This document shows positions 34,315 through 43,133 of a DNA stretch of 64,000 bases, one piece after another. The DNA comes from Paracoccus fontiphilus. GTDB taxonomy: Bacteria; Pseudomonadota; Alphaproteobacteria; Rhodobacterales; Rhodobacteraceae. Each line of letters starts with the position of its first letter. Within the stretch, counting starts at the first letter, position 1. The notes beneath the pieces are model-generated. The model had not been told where the DNA came from. It saw only the letters and a list, made by a program, of their open reading frames with translations, and did no database searches. The stretch covers positions 1-64,000 of the forward strand of contig NZ_JAFNAW010000014.1 of NCBI RefSeq assembly GCF_017356265.1, in the 5' to 3' direction. The translations under genes were made by a program, and so were the position numbers.

Positions 34315-35727
34315 TCACAGCAGGATGTCGCTTTCGGTCAGGCTGCCCTGGCCGGTCAGCGCGATCTCGAAGTCGGCCAGCCTGTCCCCGTTCACGTCCG
34401 CCCGCAGGATCAGGCCTGCGCCCGTCTTGACGAACCAGACAGCGTTCGCGTCCGCCGTACCGCCGGAAAAGTCGAAGGCCTGATTACCGGCGATGCGGTT
34501 TTCGGCATCCAGCGCGCGCAGGTCGATGTCATCCACCCCCGGCCGGAAGTCCATGATGCGATCGCGGCCGGCACCTGCCGCACTGTCGGCAACGGTATTG
34601 AAGACGAAGACATCGCGTGCCGCATCCATGCCGCCATACAGGATATCGCTGCCGGCCCCTCCATTGACCGTGTCCTGACCCGCCATGCCGTTCAGGACGT
34701 CGTTCCCGGCCCCGCCGGTCAGTTGGTTGGCCCCGGCCTGTCCCGTCAGCCGGTTGGCAAGCGCGTTGCCCGTTCCGTTGATGGCGGCCTGTCCCGTCAG
34801 GACAAGATTCTCGACATGGGGGGACAACTGCATGGTGACGCGGGAATGAACCGTGTCGATGCCCTGGCTTGCCGCCTCGACCACCAGGTCCCGGGCATGA
34901 TCGACCAGATAGATGTCGTTCCCCGTGCCGCCGCGCATCGTGTCGGCGCCCGCGCCGCCGTCAAGGCGATCGTTGCCCACGGCCCCGGTCAGCAGATCGT
35001 TGTCGGCATCGCCGAACAGGCTGTCCTGACCCGCCCCGCCCAGCAGCGTGTCGTGCCCCGCTCCTCCTCGCAGGACGTTATTCCCCGCCCCGCCATCCAG
35101 GTGGTCATGTCCCGCGCCCCCGTCGAGCGCATCGTTGCCGCCGTTTCCAAGCAGGGTGTCGTTGCCCGTGCCGCCGAAGAAATCATCTTGGTCAAGCGTC
35201 CCGAGCAGGCGATCATTCTCGGTCACTTGCCTGCCGGGGATGGCAGAGAAGGCGATATCGCGACCGGGGGCGAAAGGGCCGCTCGTCACGCGGCTCAGCG
35301 AGGCCGAGTACAGGAAGTTCGTCGCATCCATGACGGTCCTGAACGTCGGGAGCGGGTCTCCTCCCAGGTGGATCATGTATCCATCGTAGGTGATGCCCGA
35401 AATCTCTTCCTCGATGAACAGGAAGGTGCTTTGCCGGCCGTCATAGACGACGCTTCCCAGAAAGGCGTGGGTCTTGCCAAGGTCGATGAGACGCCCCTTG
35501 TCATCCGTAAGCTGGAGTTCCGAGGGCAGGTTGACGGACACGTCCGGCCAGTCGTCCCCCGGGTATCCGGGCAGGGGCGCATAGCTGAACCTGGCGCTTG
35601 CGCTGTTGACGAAGGCGGACAAGGCGCCCGCCTTGACCGAGATGATCGAGCTTGCATCGTCGTCGATGTCGCGGAAGCGGATTGTCTGCGCCGCGATTCT
35701 GAATGTCGTCACCGAAGTTTCCCACAT
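34315..35727 (-). CDS. RTX calcium-binding protein, probable type I secretion substrate
   Basis: A 470-residue acidic protein without signal peptide. Residues 1-170 form a domain I do not recognise (FRDIDDDASSIISVKAG, then SGITYDGYMIHLGGDPLPTF). About ten GGxGxDxxx nonapeptides lie at about 185-273, and a second block at 328-368, which bind Ca2+ as beta-rolls. A serralysin-C-like end (RDRIMDFRPGVDDIDLRALDAE, VNGDRLADFEIAL) finishes in SDILL, the usual type I secretion signal form. No catalytic motif is evident. It is 1.5 kb from the ABC exporter/adaptor pair on the same strand, separated by mlaAC. An ATG at 35727 is preferred to the TTG at 35733; the ribosome binding site is weak. The promoter side (35734-35830) is unusually AT-rich for this window. 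Confidence 0.88.
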   Translation of the reverse strand: MWETSVTTFRIAAQTIRFRDIDDDASSIISVKAGALSAFVNSASARFSYAPLPGYPGDDWPDVSVNLPSELQLTDDKGRLIDLGKTHAFLGSVVYDGRQSTFLFIEEEISGITYDGYMIHLGGDPLPTFRTVMDATNFLYSASLSRVTSGPFAPGRDIAFSAIPGRQVTENDRLLGTLDQDDFFGGTGNDTLLGNGGNDALDGGAGHDHLDGGAGNNVLRGGAGHDTLLGGAGQDSLFGDADNDLLTGAVGNDRLDGGAGADTMRGGTGNDIYLVDHARDLVVEAASQGIDTVHSRVTMQLSPHVENLVLTGQAAINGTGNALANRLTGQAGANQLTGGAGNDVLNGMAGQDTVNGGAGSDILYGGMDAARDVFVFNTVADSAAGAGRDRIMDFRPGVDDIDLRALDAENRIAGNQAFDFSGGTADANAVWFVKTGAGLILRADVNGDRLADFEIALTGQGSLTESDILL

Positions 35728-35830
35728 TGTCAAAATGGAAAGATCGGCGTCATGCTGACAGAAAAGCGCCTTTCGTCAACAGGATGCAGGAAAAGACAAC
35801 TTCGACTTTTAGTTAAATTGGGCGGCTTTG

Positions 35831-38092
35831 TCAGTTCCCGCCCAATATCCCGTTCAACGCCTGGCTCAATGCGTCATCTGACGTTGCCGTGCTGCTTTCG
35901 CCGGGCGTCTGCGGCGCCGTGACCTGCGCGGGGGCGCCGCCCTGATTGCCCGGACTGGCCGAATTGACCGCACCCGCAAGCGCCGCCGCCAGCGGATCGT
36001 CGGCCGATCCCGAAGTCACGACCTTCGGCGCCCCTTCGTTCGACAGCAAGATGCCGCTGCCGTCCGGGGAAACCGTGGACAAGGGCAGTTCCGGCAGGCC
36101 CTCGTGGATGTCGGTCATGACCGCCTGCCAGATCTCGGCGGGCAGGCCGCCGCCGGTGACGCCCTTCAAGGGCGTGTTGTCGTCATAGCCCATCCAGACG
36201 CCGACCACATATTGTTCGGAGAAGCCCACGAACCAGGCGTCGCGATAGCTGCTGGTGGTGCCGGTCTTGCCCGCCACCGGGCGCGAGCCCATCTTGGCGC
36301 GTCCGCCGGTACCGCTGTCGATGACCTGCTGCATCATGTAGATCAACTGGCCCGCCGCGCGCTGGCTGATGACGCGCTGGCCCATGCCGCCCGACTGGCC
36401 CATCAGCGGCTGGTCGTCGCCCGCGATGCGCAGTTCCACCAGGCCGTAGGGCGCGACCGAGGTGCCGCCGTTGCGGATGCCCGCATAGGCGCCGGTCAGT
36501 TCCATCAGCGTGGCTTCCGACGCGCCAAGGCCCAGCGAGGGGCTGGTGGTCAGGTTGCTGACAATGCCGAAGTCATGGGCGATGCGACGCACCTCGCCGC
36601 GGCCTACGGTTTCCTGCAGGCGGATCGTCGCGGTGTTCAACGACTGCTTCAGCGCGGTCGTCAGCGTCACGTTGCCGTAATAGCGGCGGGTGTAGTTCTG
36701 CGGGGACCAGGGCTTGCCGCCGGGGATGCGGATGGTCAACGGGCCGTCCTCGACCCGGTCGCCGGGACCGTAGCCCGCCTCCAGGGCGGCGGCATAGACG
36801 AAGGGCTTGAAGCTGGACCCGGTCTGGCGCTTGGCCTGGACCGCGCGGTTGAAGGCGCCGTTCACGGTGGTGTCGCGCCCGCCGATGATGCCGCGCACGG
36901 CGCCGTCGGCGGACATGACCACCACGGCGGCCTCGGCCTTGCTGTTGTCGCTGACCTTTTCGTCGAAGATCCGCTTCAGCGCGCGTTCGGCCGCCGTCTG
37001 GATGCGGGGGTCGAAGGTGGTGCGGATCGTCACGTCCTCGGTCGTTTCGCTGGTCAGGAAGCCGGGGCCGGATTCCATCACCCAGTCCGCGAAATAGCCG
37101 CCCGCCCGTGCCTCGGCCGCCTGCGACAGGCGGGCCGGGTTGGCGCGCGCCTGCTCGGCCTCGGCGGGGGAAAGGTAGCCTTCCTCGGCCATAAGGCCCA
37201 GCACGACGCTGGCGCGTTCCTGCGCCCGCTTGAGGTTCGCGGTCGGCGCGAAATAGCTGGGCGCCTGCAGAAGGCCCGCCAGCATCGCGGCCTCGGACGC
37301 GTTCACGTCCGATGCGGGCTTGTTGAAATAGCGCTGGGTCGCGGCCTCGAAGCCGCGCGCGCCGCCGCCCATGTACGAGCGGTTCATGTAGATGTTGAGG
37401 ATGTCGTCCTTGGAATACTTGGCCTCCAGAGCGAAGGAATAGGGGACCTCCTTGATCTTGCGCCACAGCGAGGTGACGCGGCAGTCCTGTTCGAACTCGG
37501 CCTCGTTCTTCCAGCGGATCGGGTCGAAGGTGTCGCCCAGGCACAGAAGCTTCGCGACCTGCTGGGTGATGGTGGACCCGCCATGGCCTTCCAGCGGGCC
37601 GCGCCCTTCGGCCAGGTTGATCTTGATGGCGCTGGCGATGCCGATCGGATCGACGCCCAGGTGCCAGTTGAAGCGCCGGTCCTCGGTCGCCATCACGGCT
37701 TCCTTCAGGACCGGGGCGATCTTGTCGCTGGTCACGGCGCCATAGGTCTCGCCCCGCCAGGCAAAGACCTTGCCGTCGTTGTCCAGCATGGTGACGGACC
37801 CGCGGGCGCGGGCGTCGAACAGCGCCTCGGGTTCTGGCAGCGAGGCGTAGAAATAGGCGGTGGCGGCGCCGACGATCAGGACCATGACCATGGCAAGGCG
37901 CCAGACCGATCCCCAGAGGATGCGCCAGATCAGGCCGACGGTGCCCGCGACGGTGCGCACGACCACGTTTCCGCGCCGGACGGGCGCCTTGTGGCGGCGC
38001 ACCTTCGATGTCTGCTCGGCAGGCGCGGGGCTGCGCTTGTCGGCAACGGGGCTGCGGCCCGTGCGCTTCGGGGTGCCGGTCGGTCGTTTCAT
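35831..38092 (-). CDS. Class A penicillin-binding protein (PBP1a family)
   Basis: A 753-residue bifunctional peptidoglycan synthase. A basic cytoplasmic tail (to about 58) and one span (LAMVMVLIVGAATAYFYASL, about 66-85) precede the GT51 glycosyltransferase, with ATEDRRFNWHLGVDP (catalytic Glu, about 136-150), GGSTITQQVAKLL and KIKEVPYSFALEAKYSKDDIL. The transpeptidase has TGSSFKPFVYA (SxxK, about 441-451), SLN (about 505) and KTGTTSSYRDAWFVG (KTG). A Gly/Ala/Ser-rich C-terminal extension closes it. The length and glycosyltransferase insert (GDTFDPIRWKNEAEFEQDC) fit the alphaproteobacterial PBP1a form. Confidence 0.95.
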   Translation of the reverse strand: MKRPTGTPKRTGRSPVADKRSPAPAEQTSKVRRHKAPVRRGNVVVRTVAGTVGLIWRILWGSVWRLAMVMVLIVGAATAYFYASLPEPEALFDARARGSVTMLDNDGKVFAWRGETYGAVTSDKIAPVLKEAVMATEDRRFNWHLGVDPIGIASAIKINLAEGRGPLEGHGGSTITQQVAKLLCLGDTFDPIRWKNEAEFEQDCRVTSLWRKIKEVPYSFALEAKYSKDDILNIYMNRSYMGGGARGFEAATQRYFNKPASDVNASEAAMLAGLLQAPSYFAPTANLKRAQERASVVLGLMAEEGYLSPAEAEQARANPARLSQAAEARAGGYFADWVMESGPGFLTSETTEDVTIRTTFDPRIQTAAERALKRIFDEKVSDNSKAEAAVVVMSADGAVRGIIGGRDTTVNGAFNRAVQAKRQTGSSFKPFVYAAALEAGYGPGDRVEDGPLTIRIPGGKPWSPQNYTRRYYGNVTLTTALKQSLNTATIRLQETVGRGEVRRIAHDFGIVSNLTTSPSLGLGASEATLMELTGAYAGIRNGGTSVAPYGLVELRIAGDDQPLMGQSGGMGQRVISQRAAGQLIYMMQQVIDSGTGGRAKMGSRPVAGKTGTTSSYRDAWFVGFSEQYVVGVWMGYDDNTPLKGVTGGGLPAEIWQAVMTDIHEGLPELPLSTVSPDGSGILLSNEGAPKVVTSGSADDPLAAALAGAVNSASPGNQGGAPAQVTAPQTPGESSTATSDDALSQALNGILGGN

Positions 38093-38205
38093 GCGTCGGA
38101 TGCCTGCGTTTCTGCCCGTGGCCGTTCAGCGGCCAAATTGCGCGCCACCCTACACGAAGAATCGCCGGGGGGGAATTGGGGTGACCAATCCGTGATTTGC
38201 ACAGG

Positions 38206-38237
38206 AAAAAGGCCCGGCGGGTTCGCGCCGGGCCTTT
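38206..38237 (-). terminator. Intrinsic terminator of amtB
   Basis: GGCCCGGCG (38211-38219), 6-base loop, CGCCGGGCC (38226-38234), flanked by AAAAA and TTT so that the paired region can extend to 12 bp. On the minus strand it is followed by TTTTTCC, a good U-tract, 19 bases after the amtB stop. Confidence 0.85.
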
Positions 38238-38255
38238 CCGTTGCTGCGGGAAGCC

Positions 38256-39662
38256 TCAGTTGTAGGCGTTCTCGCCATGGGTGGTGATGTCGAGGCCCTG
38301 GCGTTCGTCGTTGTCGGCCACGCGCAGGCCGATCAGCGCCTTGACGATGTGGATGGCGACAAAGGACACCACGCCCGACCAGATGATGGCGATCACCACG
38401 CCCAGCGTCTGGTTGTAGACCTGCCCGCCCATCGAGAATTCAGCCACGGCGTTCGCGCCGTAGTCGAACACGCCCGTGCCGCCCAGCGACGGGGCCGCGA
38501 AGACGCCCGTCAGGATCGCGCCGACGATGCCGCCGATGCCGTGGATGCCGAACACGTCCAGGCTGTCGTCGATGCGCATCCGGGGCTTCATGCTGATCAC
38601 GAACCACATGCACAGAAGGCCCGCGATCAGGCCGATGGCGATGGCGCCCATGGGGCCCACGAAACCGGCGGCCGGGGTGATGCCCACCAGGCCCGCGATG
38701 GCGCCCGAGATGCCGCCCAGAAGGCTGGGATGGCCACGGAAGGCCCATTCGCCGAAGGACCAGGCCAGCACGCCGGCGGCGGTGGCGACGGCGGTGTTGA
38801 TCATCGCCAGCGCGGTCAGGCCGTTGGCCTCCAGGTTCGACCCGGCGTTGAAGCCGAACCAGCCGATCCACAGCAGGCAGCCGCCCACCAGGGTGAAGGA
38901 CAGGTTGTGCGGGGCCAGCAGTTCCTTCTTGTAGCCGATGCGGGGCCCGGCGACCATGGCCGCGACCAGGCCCGCCACGCCCGCGTTGATGTGGATCACG
39001 GTGCCGCCCGCGAAGTCCAGCGCGCCGTGGCTGAACAGCAGCCCCGAGGGCGCGTCATAGGCCGAGGGGCCGCCCCACCACCAGACCATGTGGGCCATCG
39101 GGATGTAGGAAAAGAAGAACCAGATCACCACGAACAGCAGGATCGCCGAAAACTTCAGCCGTTCCGCCGTGGCGCCCACGATCAGCGCCGAGGCGATGCA
39201 GGCAAAGGCCATCTGGAAGATCACGAAGGACAGTTCCGGGATCACGACGCCCGCGCTGAAGCCTTCCACGTTGGACGCCGTGGTGACGCCGCCCAGGAAC
39301 ATCTTGGACAGCCCGCCGATGTAGGGGGTGAAGACCGTCACGTCCTCGGCGGTGCCCGCGCCTGTGAAGGCCAGCGAGTATCCGAAGGCCACCCACAGGA
39401 TCGCCATCATGCTGAACACGGTCAGCACCTGCATCAGCACCGACAGCATGTTCTTGGCGCGCACCAGCCCGCCATAGAACAGCGCCAGCCCCGGCAGCGT
39501 CATCATCATCACCAGGATGGCAGAAATCAGCATCCAGGTCGTGTCGCCCTTGTCCGGCACCGGCGCGGCGGCCTCGACCGCGACGGCGGCATCCTGCGCG
39601 AAACTGGGTGCCGCGATCAGCATCGCGGCGGCGGCAATAAAGGGAGCAGCCCTTTTCATCAT
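38256..39662 (-). CDS. amtB: Ammonium transporter
   Basis: A 468-residue inner-membrane channel of the Amt/MEP/Rh family. A cleavable signal peptide (MMKRAAPFIAAAAMLIAAPSFAQ) precedes an acidic linker and then 11 hydrophobic helices. Family motifs are ALFYGGLVRAKNMLSVLMQ (about 62-80), the AxFxxFAI-like SHGALDFAGGTVIHINAGVAGL (about 214-235) with its pore His, and DDSLDVFGIHGIGGIVGAILTG (about 363-384) with the second pore His. The glnK gene that often precedes amtB is absent; the upstream 332 bases contain no gene. Nitrogen control is expected from the family but no NtrC site could be read with confidence. Confidence 0.96.
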   Translation of the reverse strand: MMKRAAPFIAAAAMLIAAPSFAQDAAVAVEAAAPVPDKGDTTWMLISAILVMMMTLPGLALFYGGLVRAKNMLSVLMQVLTVFSMMAILWVAFGYSLAFTGAGTAEDVTVFTPYIGGLSKMFLGGVTTASNVEGFSAGVVIPELSFVIFQMAFACIASALIVGATAERLKFSAILLFVVIWFFFSYIPMAHMVWWWGGPSAYDAPSGLLFSHGALDFAGGTVIHINAGVAGLVAAMVAGPRIGYKKELLAPHNLSFTLVGGCLLWIGWFGFNAGSNLEANGLTALAMINTAVATAAGVLAWSFGEWAFRGHPSLLGGISGAIAGLVGITPAAGFVGPMGAIAIGLIAGLLCMWFVISMKPRMRIDDSLDVFGIHGIGGIVGAILTGVFAAPSLGGTGVFDYGANAVAEFSMGGQVYNQTLGVVIAIIWSGVVSFVAIHIVKALIGLRVADNDERQGLDITTHGENAYN

Positions 39663-39994
39663 CGATTCCCCTTCAATGCGGCACCGGACGCGCCGCCGAT
39701 GCCTTCTGATGGGGGGCTTTGCGGCGCTTGCACAGGCTTCAGGCAGGCCAAGGCAAGGGTCAGACAGGGATTGCCCGATTTATGGGCTGCGTTGGCCTTG
39801 GCCGCGCGAAATGCAGGCAGGCCGTGTTTCTTCGGCACCCGTCTGCCGTGCATGGCTTGCGGCGAAACCCCTGAATTGGCGATCAAAGGTCATGGGCAGG
39901 CCGACGATCGCCTGCTGCACCGTTTCTGCGCATTTCACGGTCTCTTCCCGGAGAGGGGGCGGGTCGCATCGCGGCCTGCCCCTGCGGGGCGGGA
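39663..39994. other. 332-base intergenic region between the prenyl synthase and amtB
   Basis: No credible gene; the open frames here lack a ribosome binding site and any recognised motif. The stretch next to amtB (39663-39700) holds its leader with GAAGGGG as ribosome binding site. At 39975-39993 CCTGCCCC-TGC-GGGGCGGG is a stem with one T-G pair that begins just after the prenyl synthase stop on the minus strand; it could be a terminator though no T-run follows. I found no sigma-54 type -24/-12 pair. Confidence 0.5.
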
Positions 39995-40996
39995 TCACGC
40001 GACCCGGCTGACCACGAAATCGGCCAGATCCGACAGCATGTCGCGGATCGGATGCGACGGCAGCTTGGCCAACGAGGACCTGGCCGTGGCGGACCAGCGC
40101 AGGGCGTCCGCGCGCGCGGCCTCCATCGCCCCGTGGCAGGCCAGAAGCGACAGCGCGTGTTCCAGGTCGCCGTCCCGCTGGTCGCCAGCCTCGATGGTGC
40201 GCGACCAGAAGGCGCGTTCCTCGGGAGTGGCCTTCGCCACCGCCTTGATGACCGGCAGGGTCAGCTTGCGTTCGCGGAAATCGTCGCCGACGTTCTTGCC
40301 GATGGTTTCGGTCGCGCCGCCGTAATCCAGCAGGTCGTCGACGATCTGGAAGGCGATCCCCAACGCGTCGCCGTAATCGAACAGCGCCTGCACCTGATCG
40401 GCGGGCGCGCCCGCGATGACGCCGCCAACCTCGGTCGCGGCGGAAAACAGCGCGGCGGTCTTGCCGCGCACGACCTTCAGATAGATTGCCTCGTCGGTGC
40501 GCAAGTCCTGGGCAGCGGTTAGTTGCAGCACCTCGCCCTCGGCGATGGTGGCGGCGGCGTTGGACAGGATCTCCAGCGTGCGCAGATTGCCGGGTTCCAC
40601 CATCAGCTGGAAGCTGCGGGCGAACAGGTAATCGCCCACCAGCACGCTGGACTTGTTGTCCCACAGCAGGTTGGCCGTCGGGCGCCCGCGCCGCTGGCGG
40701 CTTTCGTCGACCACGTCGTCATGCAGCAGCGTCGCGGTGTGGATGAATTCCACCGTCGCGGCCAGATGGATGTGATAAGGGCCCGCGTAATCCAGCATCC
40801 GCGCGGCGGCCAGCGTCAGCATCGGCCGCAGCCGCTTGCCTCCGGCCTCGATCAGGTGGGCCGTCACCTCGGGGATGCGGGGCGCGTGTTCGCTGGTCAT
40901 CCGCGCGCGGATCAAGGCGTTGACCGCCTCCATCTCGGCGCCAAGCGCCTCTGCCAGCCGGTCCAGCGGTTTCTGGACGCTTTCCTGCACACCCAT
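39995..40996 (-). CDS. Long-chain all-trans-polyprenyl diphosphate synthase
   Basis: A 333-residue head-to-tail prenyltransferase. The first Asp-rich motif is LLHDDVVDESRQRRGRPTAN (about 90-109), preceded by GGKRLRPMLTL; the second is FQIVDDLLDYGG (about 213-224). A GKNVGDDFRERKLTLPVI motif follows. It makes the side chain of ubiquinone; in this group that is normally decaprenyl (Q10), so DdsA or IspB would be suitable names, but chain length cannot be read from the sequence. The start at 40996 is chosen for family length, although the frame stays open to 41044. Divergent from the DUF2007 gene with 77 bases between starts. Confidence 0.93.
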   Translation of the reverse strand: MGVQESVQKPLDRLAEALGAEMEAVNALIRARMTSEHAPRIPEVTAHLIEAGGKRLRPMLTLAAARMLDYAGPYHIHLAATVEFIHTATLLHDDVVDESRQRRGRPTANLLWDNKSSVLVGDYLFARSFQLMVEPGNLRTLEILSNAAATIAEGEVLQLTAAQDLRTDEAIYLKVVRGKTAALFSAATEVGGVIAGAPADQVQALFDYGDALGIAFQIVDDLLDYGGATETIGKNVGDDFRERKLTLPVIKAVAKATPEERAFWSRTIEAGDQRDGDLEHALSLLACHGAMEAARADALRWSATARSSLAKLPSHPIRDMLSDLADFVVSRVA

Positions 40997-41073
40997 GGCC
41001 TTGACCCCCGTTGCCGCGCCTGTCCCTTGCCACGCCCTCGACAATTCCGCAACCGCCCCCTAGCGTTTCGCTC

Positions 41074-41283
41074 ATGAAAGAGCTTTTCCGCAGCAACGAT
41101 CCCGTCCGCCTGTCCCGCGCCCTGGGCCTGCTGGAGGACGAGGGGATTCCAGCCTTTCCGATGGACCAGCACATGAGCGTGCTGGAAGGATCGCTGGGCA
41201 TCCTGCCGCAGCGGTTGATGGTCGCGGACCGCCACGAGTTCATGGCCCGCGCCATCCTGCGTGATGCCGGCCTGGATGAGTGA
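41074..41283 (+). CDS. DUF2007 small protein
   Basis: A 69-residue protein. MKELFRSNDPVRLSRALGLL (1-20) and GILPQRLMVADRHEFMARAIL (about 43-63) match the DUF2007 family, a small alpha/beta fold described as a putative signal-transducing protein. It overlaps the methyltransferase gene by 8 bases and is likely co-translated with it. Function unknown. Confidence 0.82.
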   Translation: MKELFRSNDPVRLSRALGLLEDEGIPAFPMDQHMSVLEGSLGILPQRLMVADRHEFMARAILRDAGLDE

Positions 41284-42034
41284 CCTGTCGGATGACGGCT
41301 TCCTGGACGGGCGTCTGCGCGCGGCGCAACCCCGGCGCGGCTTCCGGTCGGGCGCCGATGCGGTGATGCTGGCGGCGGCCTGCCCGGCGGTTGCGGGGCA
41401 GTCGGTGCTGGAACTGGGCTGCGGGGCAGGGGTGGCCAGCCTGTGCCTGGGCTGGCGGGTGCCCGGCCTGCACCTGACGGGGCTGGAGGCCCAGGCGGAC
41501 TACGCGGATCTGGCGCGGCGGAACGCGGCGGCGAACGGCATCGCGATGCAGGTTCTTGTGGGCGACGTCGCCGATCCGCCCGTGGCGCTTCGGGCGCAGG
41601 GTTTCGACCATGTGATTGCCAATCCCCCCTATTTCCTGGGCGGCACCCCCGCGCCCGACGATGGCCGCGCCATCGCCCGACAAGAGGACACGCCCCTGGC
41701 CGCCTGGATCGACACGGCGCTGCGCCGGCTGAGGCCCCGCGGCATGATGACGCTGATCCAGAAGGCCGACCGGCTGGACGCGATCCTGGCTGCGCTGTCA
41801 GGCCGCGCCGGGGCGGTTGCAATCCTGCCCGTCGCGGGCCGCGCGGGGCGAGAGGCGGGGCGGGTGATCGTTCAGGCACGGAAGGGCGGAAGGGGCCCGC
41901 TGCGCCTTCTGGCGCCCTTTGTCATGCACCGCGAACCGGCCCATCCGGGCGACCGCGAGGACCTGACGCAAGCGGCATCGGCGGTTCTTCGCGAGGGTGC
42001 ACCGCTCACGGCTCTGTTTGCAAAAGTCTCGTGA
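41276..42034 (+). CDS. tRNA1(Val) (adenine-37-N6)-methyltransferase-like enzyme
   Basis: A 252-residue class I SAM methyltransferase. SAM motif I is VLELGCGAGVASLCLGWRVP (about 45-64), and the catalytic NPPY motif is HVIANPPYFLGG (about 112-123), so it modifies the exocyclic amine of an adenine. The layout matches TrmN6/YfiC, which methylates A37 of tRNA1(Val). RxGRVIVQARKGGRGPLRL lies near the end. The ATG at 41276 overlaps the DUF2007 stop. The exact tRNA target is inferred from the family. Confidence 0.88.
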   Translation: MSDLSDDGFLDGRLRAAQPRRGFRSGADAVMLAAACPAVAGQSVLELGCGAGVASLCLGWRVPGLHLTGLEAQADYADLARRNAAANGIAMQVLVGDVADPPVALRAQGFDHVIANPPYFLGGTPAPDDGRAIARQEDTPLAAWIDTALRRLRPRGMMTLIQKADRLDAILAALSGRAGAVAILPVAGRAGREAGRVIVQARKGGRGPLRLLAPFVMHREPAHPGDREDLTQAASAVLREGAPLTALFAKVS

Positions 42035-42094
42035 CAGAATCGAAAGCCTGTGCTGCAATCCCCCTGTTCGACTCAACCTATACAGGAGGACGCG

Positions 42095-42259
42095 ATGTCG
42101 GTTGCTTCCCACGTCGAGGAACTGCGCAAGAAACACCAGGTGCTGTCCGAAGCCGTTGAAAGAGAACAAAGAAGCCCTGGTTCCAGCGATACACAGATCA
42201 AGGCCATGAAGCGCGAGAAACTTCGTCTCAAGGAAGAAATATCCCGACTGTCCCACTGA
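42095..42259 (+). CDS. YdcH (DUF465) family small coiled-coil protein
   Basis: A 54-residue highly charged protein, almost all helix: SVASHVEELRKKHQVLSEAVE then KAMKREKLRLKEEISRLSH. This matches YdcH/DUF465, a short helical-hairpin family common in Proteobacteria, function unknown. The strong ribosome binding site AGGAGGA (42084-42090) sets the start. It has its own promoter region (about 60 bases after the methyltransferase gene) and a strong terminator after it. Confidence 0.85.
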   Translation: MSVASHVEELRKKHQVLSEAVEREQRSPGSSDTQIKAMKREKLRLKEEISRLSH

Positions 42260-42284
42260 CCCGTTGAACGGTGACGTATTTGAA

Positions 42285-42311
42285 ACGGCCCGCGCGATCC
42301 GCGCGGGCCGT
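42285..42311. terminator. Bidirectional terminator between ydcH-like gene and phaB
   Basis: ACGGCCCGCGCG (42285-42296), loop ATC, CGCGCGGGCCGT (42300-42311): a perfect 12-bp stem. On the plus strand GGTCTTTTG follows; on the minus strand TTTCAAAT follows. It lies between the stops of the convergent ydcH-like and phaB genes, 20-25 bases from each. Confidence 0.85.
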
Positions 42312-42331
42312 GGTCTTTTGTCGCGGCGCCG

Positions 42332-43057
42332 TCAGACGAAGAACTGGCCGCCGTTCGCGCTGATGGTCGATCCGGTGATGAAGCCCGCGTCGTCGGAGGC
42401 CAAGAACACCACGGTGCGCGCGATCTCCTCGGGCTCGCCAAGGCGGCCCACCGGGATTTGCGGGATGATGCGTTCGCTCAGCACCTTCTCGTCGATGGCC
42501 TTGACCATCTCGGTCGCGATGTAGCCGGGGCAGATCGCGTTGACGGTGATGCCGGCCCGCGCGCCTTCCTGGGCCAGCGCCTTGGTGAAGCCCAGGTCGC
42601 CCGCCTTGGCCGCCGAGTAGTTCGCCTGGCCCGCCTGACCCTTCTGCCCGTTGATCGAGCTGATGTTGATGATCCGCCCGAACTTGCGGTCGCGCATCCC
42701 CGACCAGACCGGATGGGTCATGTTGAAGACACCGGTCAGGTTGGTGTCGATGACCTCTTTCCACTGCTGGGGCGTCATCTTGTGGAACATCGCGTCCCGC
42801 GTGATGCCCGCGTTGTTCACCAGCACCGCGATGGGACCGACCTCCTCCTCGATCTTCCTGATGCCTTCCGCGCAGGCGTCATAGTCGGCGACCGACCATT
42901 TGTAGGTCTTGATCCCGGTTTCCTCGGTAAAGGCCTTTGCGGCGTCATCGTTGCCCGCATAGGTGGCGACGACCGTATAGCCGGCCTCTTGAAGCGCCTT
43001 GGAAATTGCCGCGCCGATGCCGCGCGACCCGCCCGTGACAAGTGCAACCTTGGACAT
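42332..43057 (-). CDS. phaB: Acetoacetyl-CoA reductase
   Basis: A 241-residue NADPH-dependent short-chain dehydrogenase that reduces acetoacetyl-CoA to (R)-3-hydroxybutyryl-CoA for polyhydroxybutyrate synthesis. The cofactor loop is VTGGSRGIGAAISKAL (about 7-22), NNAGITRDAMFHKM (about 87-100) is typical of PhaB, and the catalytic Ser-Tyr-Lys are in ISSINGQKGQAGQANYSAAKAG (about 137-158). It follows phaA at 84 bases, with hairpins in the gap. The start at 43057 is well placed with GAGGGGGAAG upstream. The polymerase phaC is not in the window. Confidence 0.95.
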   Translation of the reverse strand: MSKVALVTGGSRGIGAAISKALQEAGYTVVATYAGNDDAAKAFTEETGIKTYKWSVADYDACAEGIRKIEEEVGPIAVLVNNAGITRDAMFHKMTPQQWKEVIDTNLTGVFNMTHPVWSGMRDRKFGRIINISSINGQKGQAGQANYSAAKAGDLGFTKALAQEGARAGITVNAICPGYIATEMVKAIDEKVLSERIIPQIPVGRLGEPEEIARTVVFLASDDAGFITGSTISANGGQFFV

Positions 43058-43080
43058 TGATCTTCCCCCTCGAATGATCC

Positions 43081-43133
43081 GCCTTGAAATATTGCTACAA
43101 GGCAAGTTTTTCGCGCGCAACATCATTGCGCGC
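43081..43133 (-). other. Two hairpins in the phaA-phaB gap
   Basis: On the minus strand, directly after phaA, GCGCGCAA-TGATG-TTGCGCGC forms a perfect 8-bp stem (43133-43113), followed by GAAAAAC; then GCCTTG...CAAGGC (43103-43081) with an 11-base AT-rich loop. No U-tract follows the first, so it looks more like an mRNA processing or stability element than a terminator. Confidence 0.5.

Noticed and set aside
39663-39994. Sigma-54 or NtrC site upstream of amtB, and a glnK gene
   Set aside because: No GG-N10-GC promoter element or TGCACC-type palindrome could be read, and no frame resembles GlnK. In this group NtrC can act with the main sigma factor, so absence is not proof.
42236-42262. Seventh copy of the dispersed repeat (GGGATATTTC on the minus strand in the ydcH-like gene)
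   Set aside because: Only about ten bases match, without the hairpin or the rest of the tail, and they code for conserved residues of the protein.
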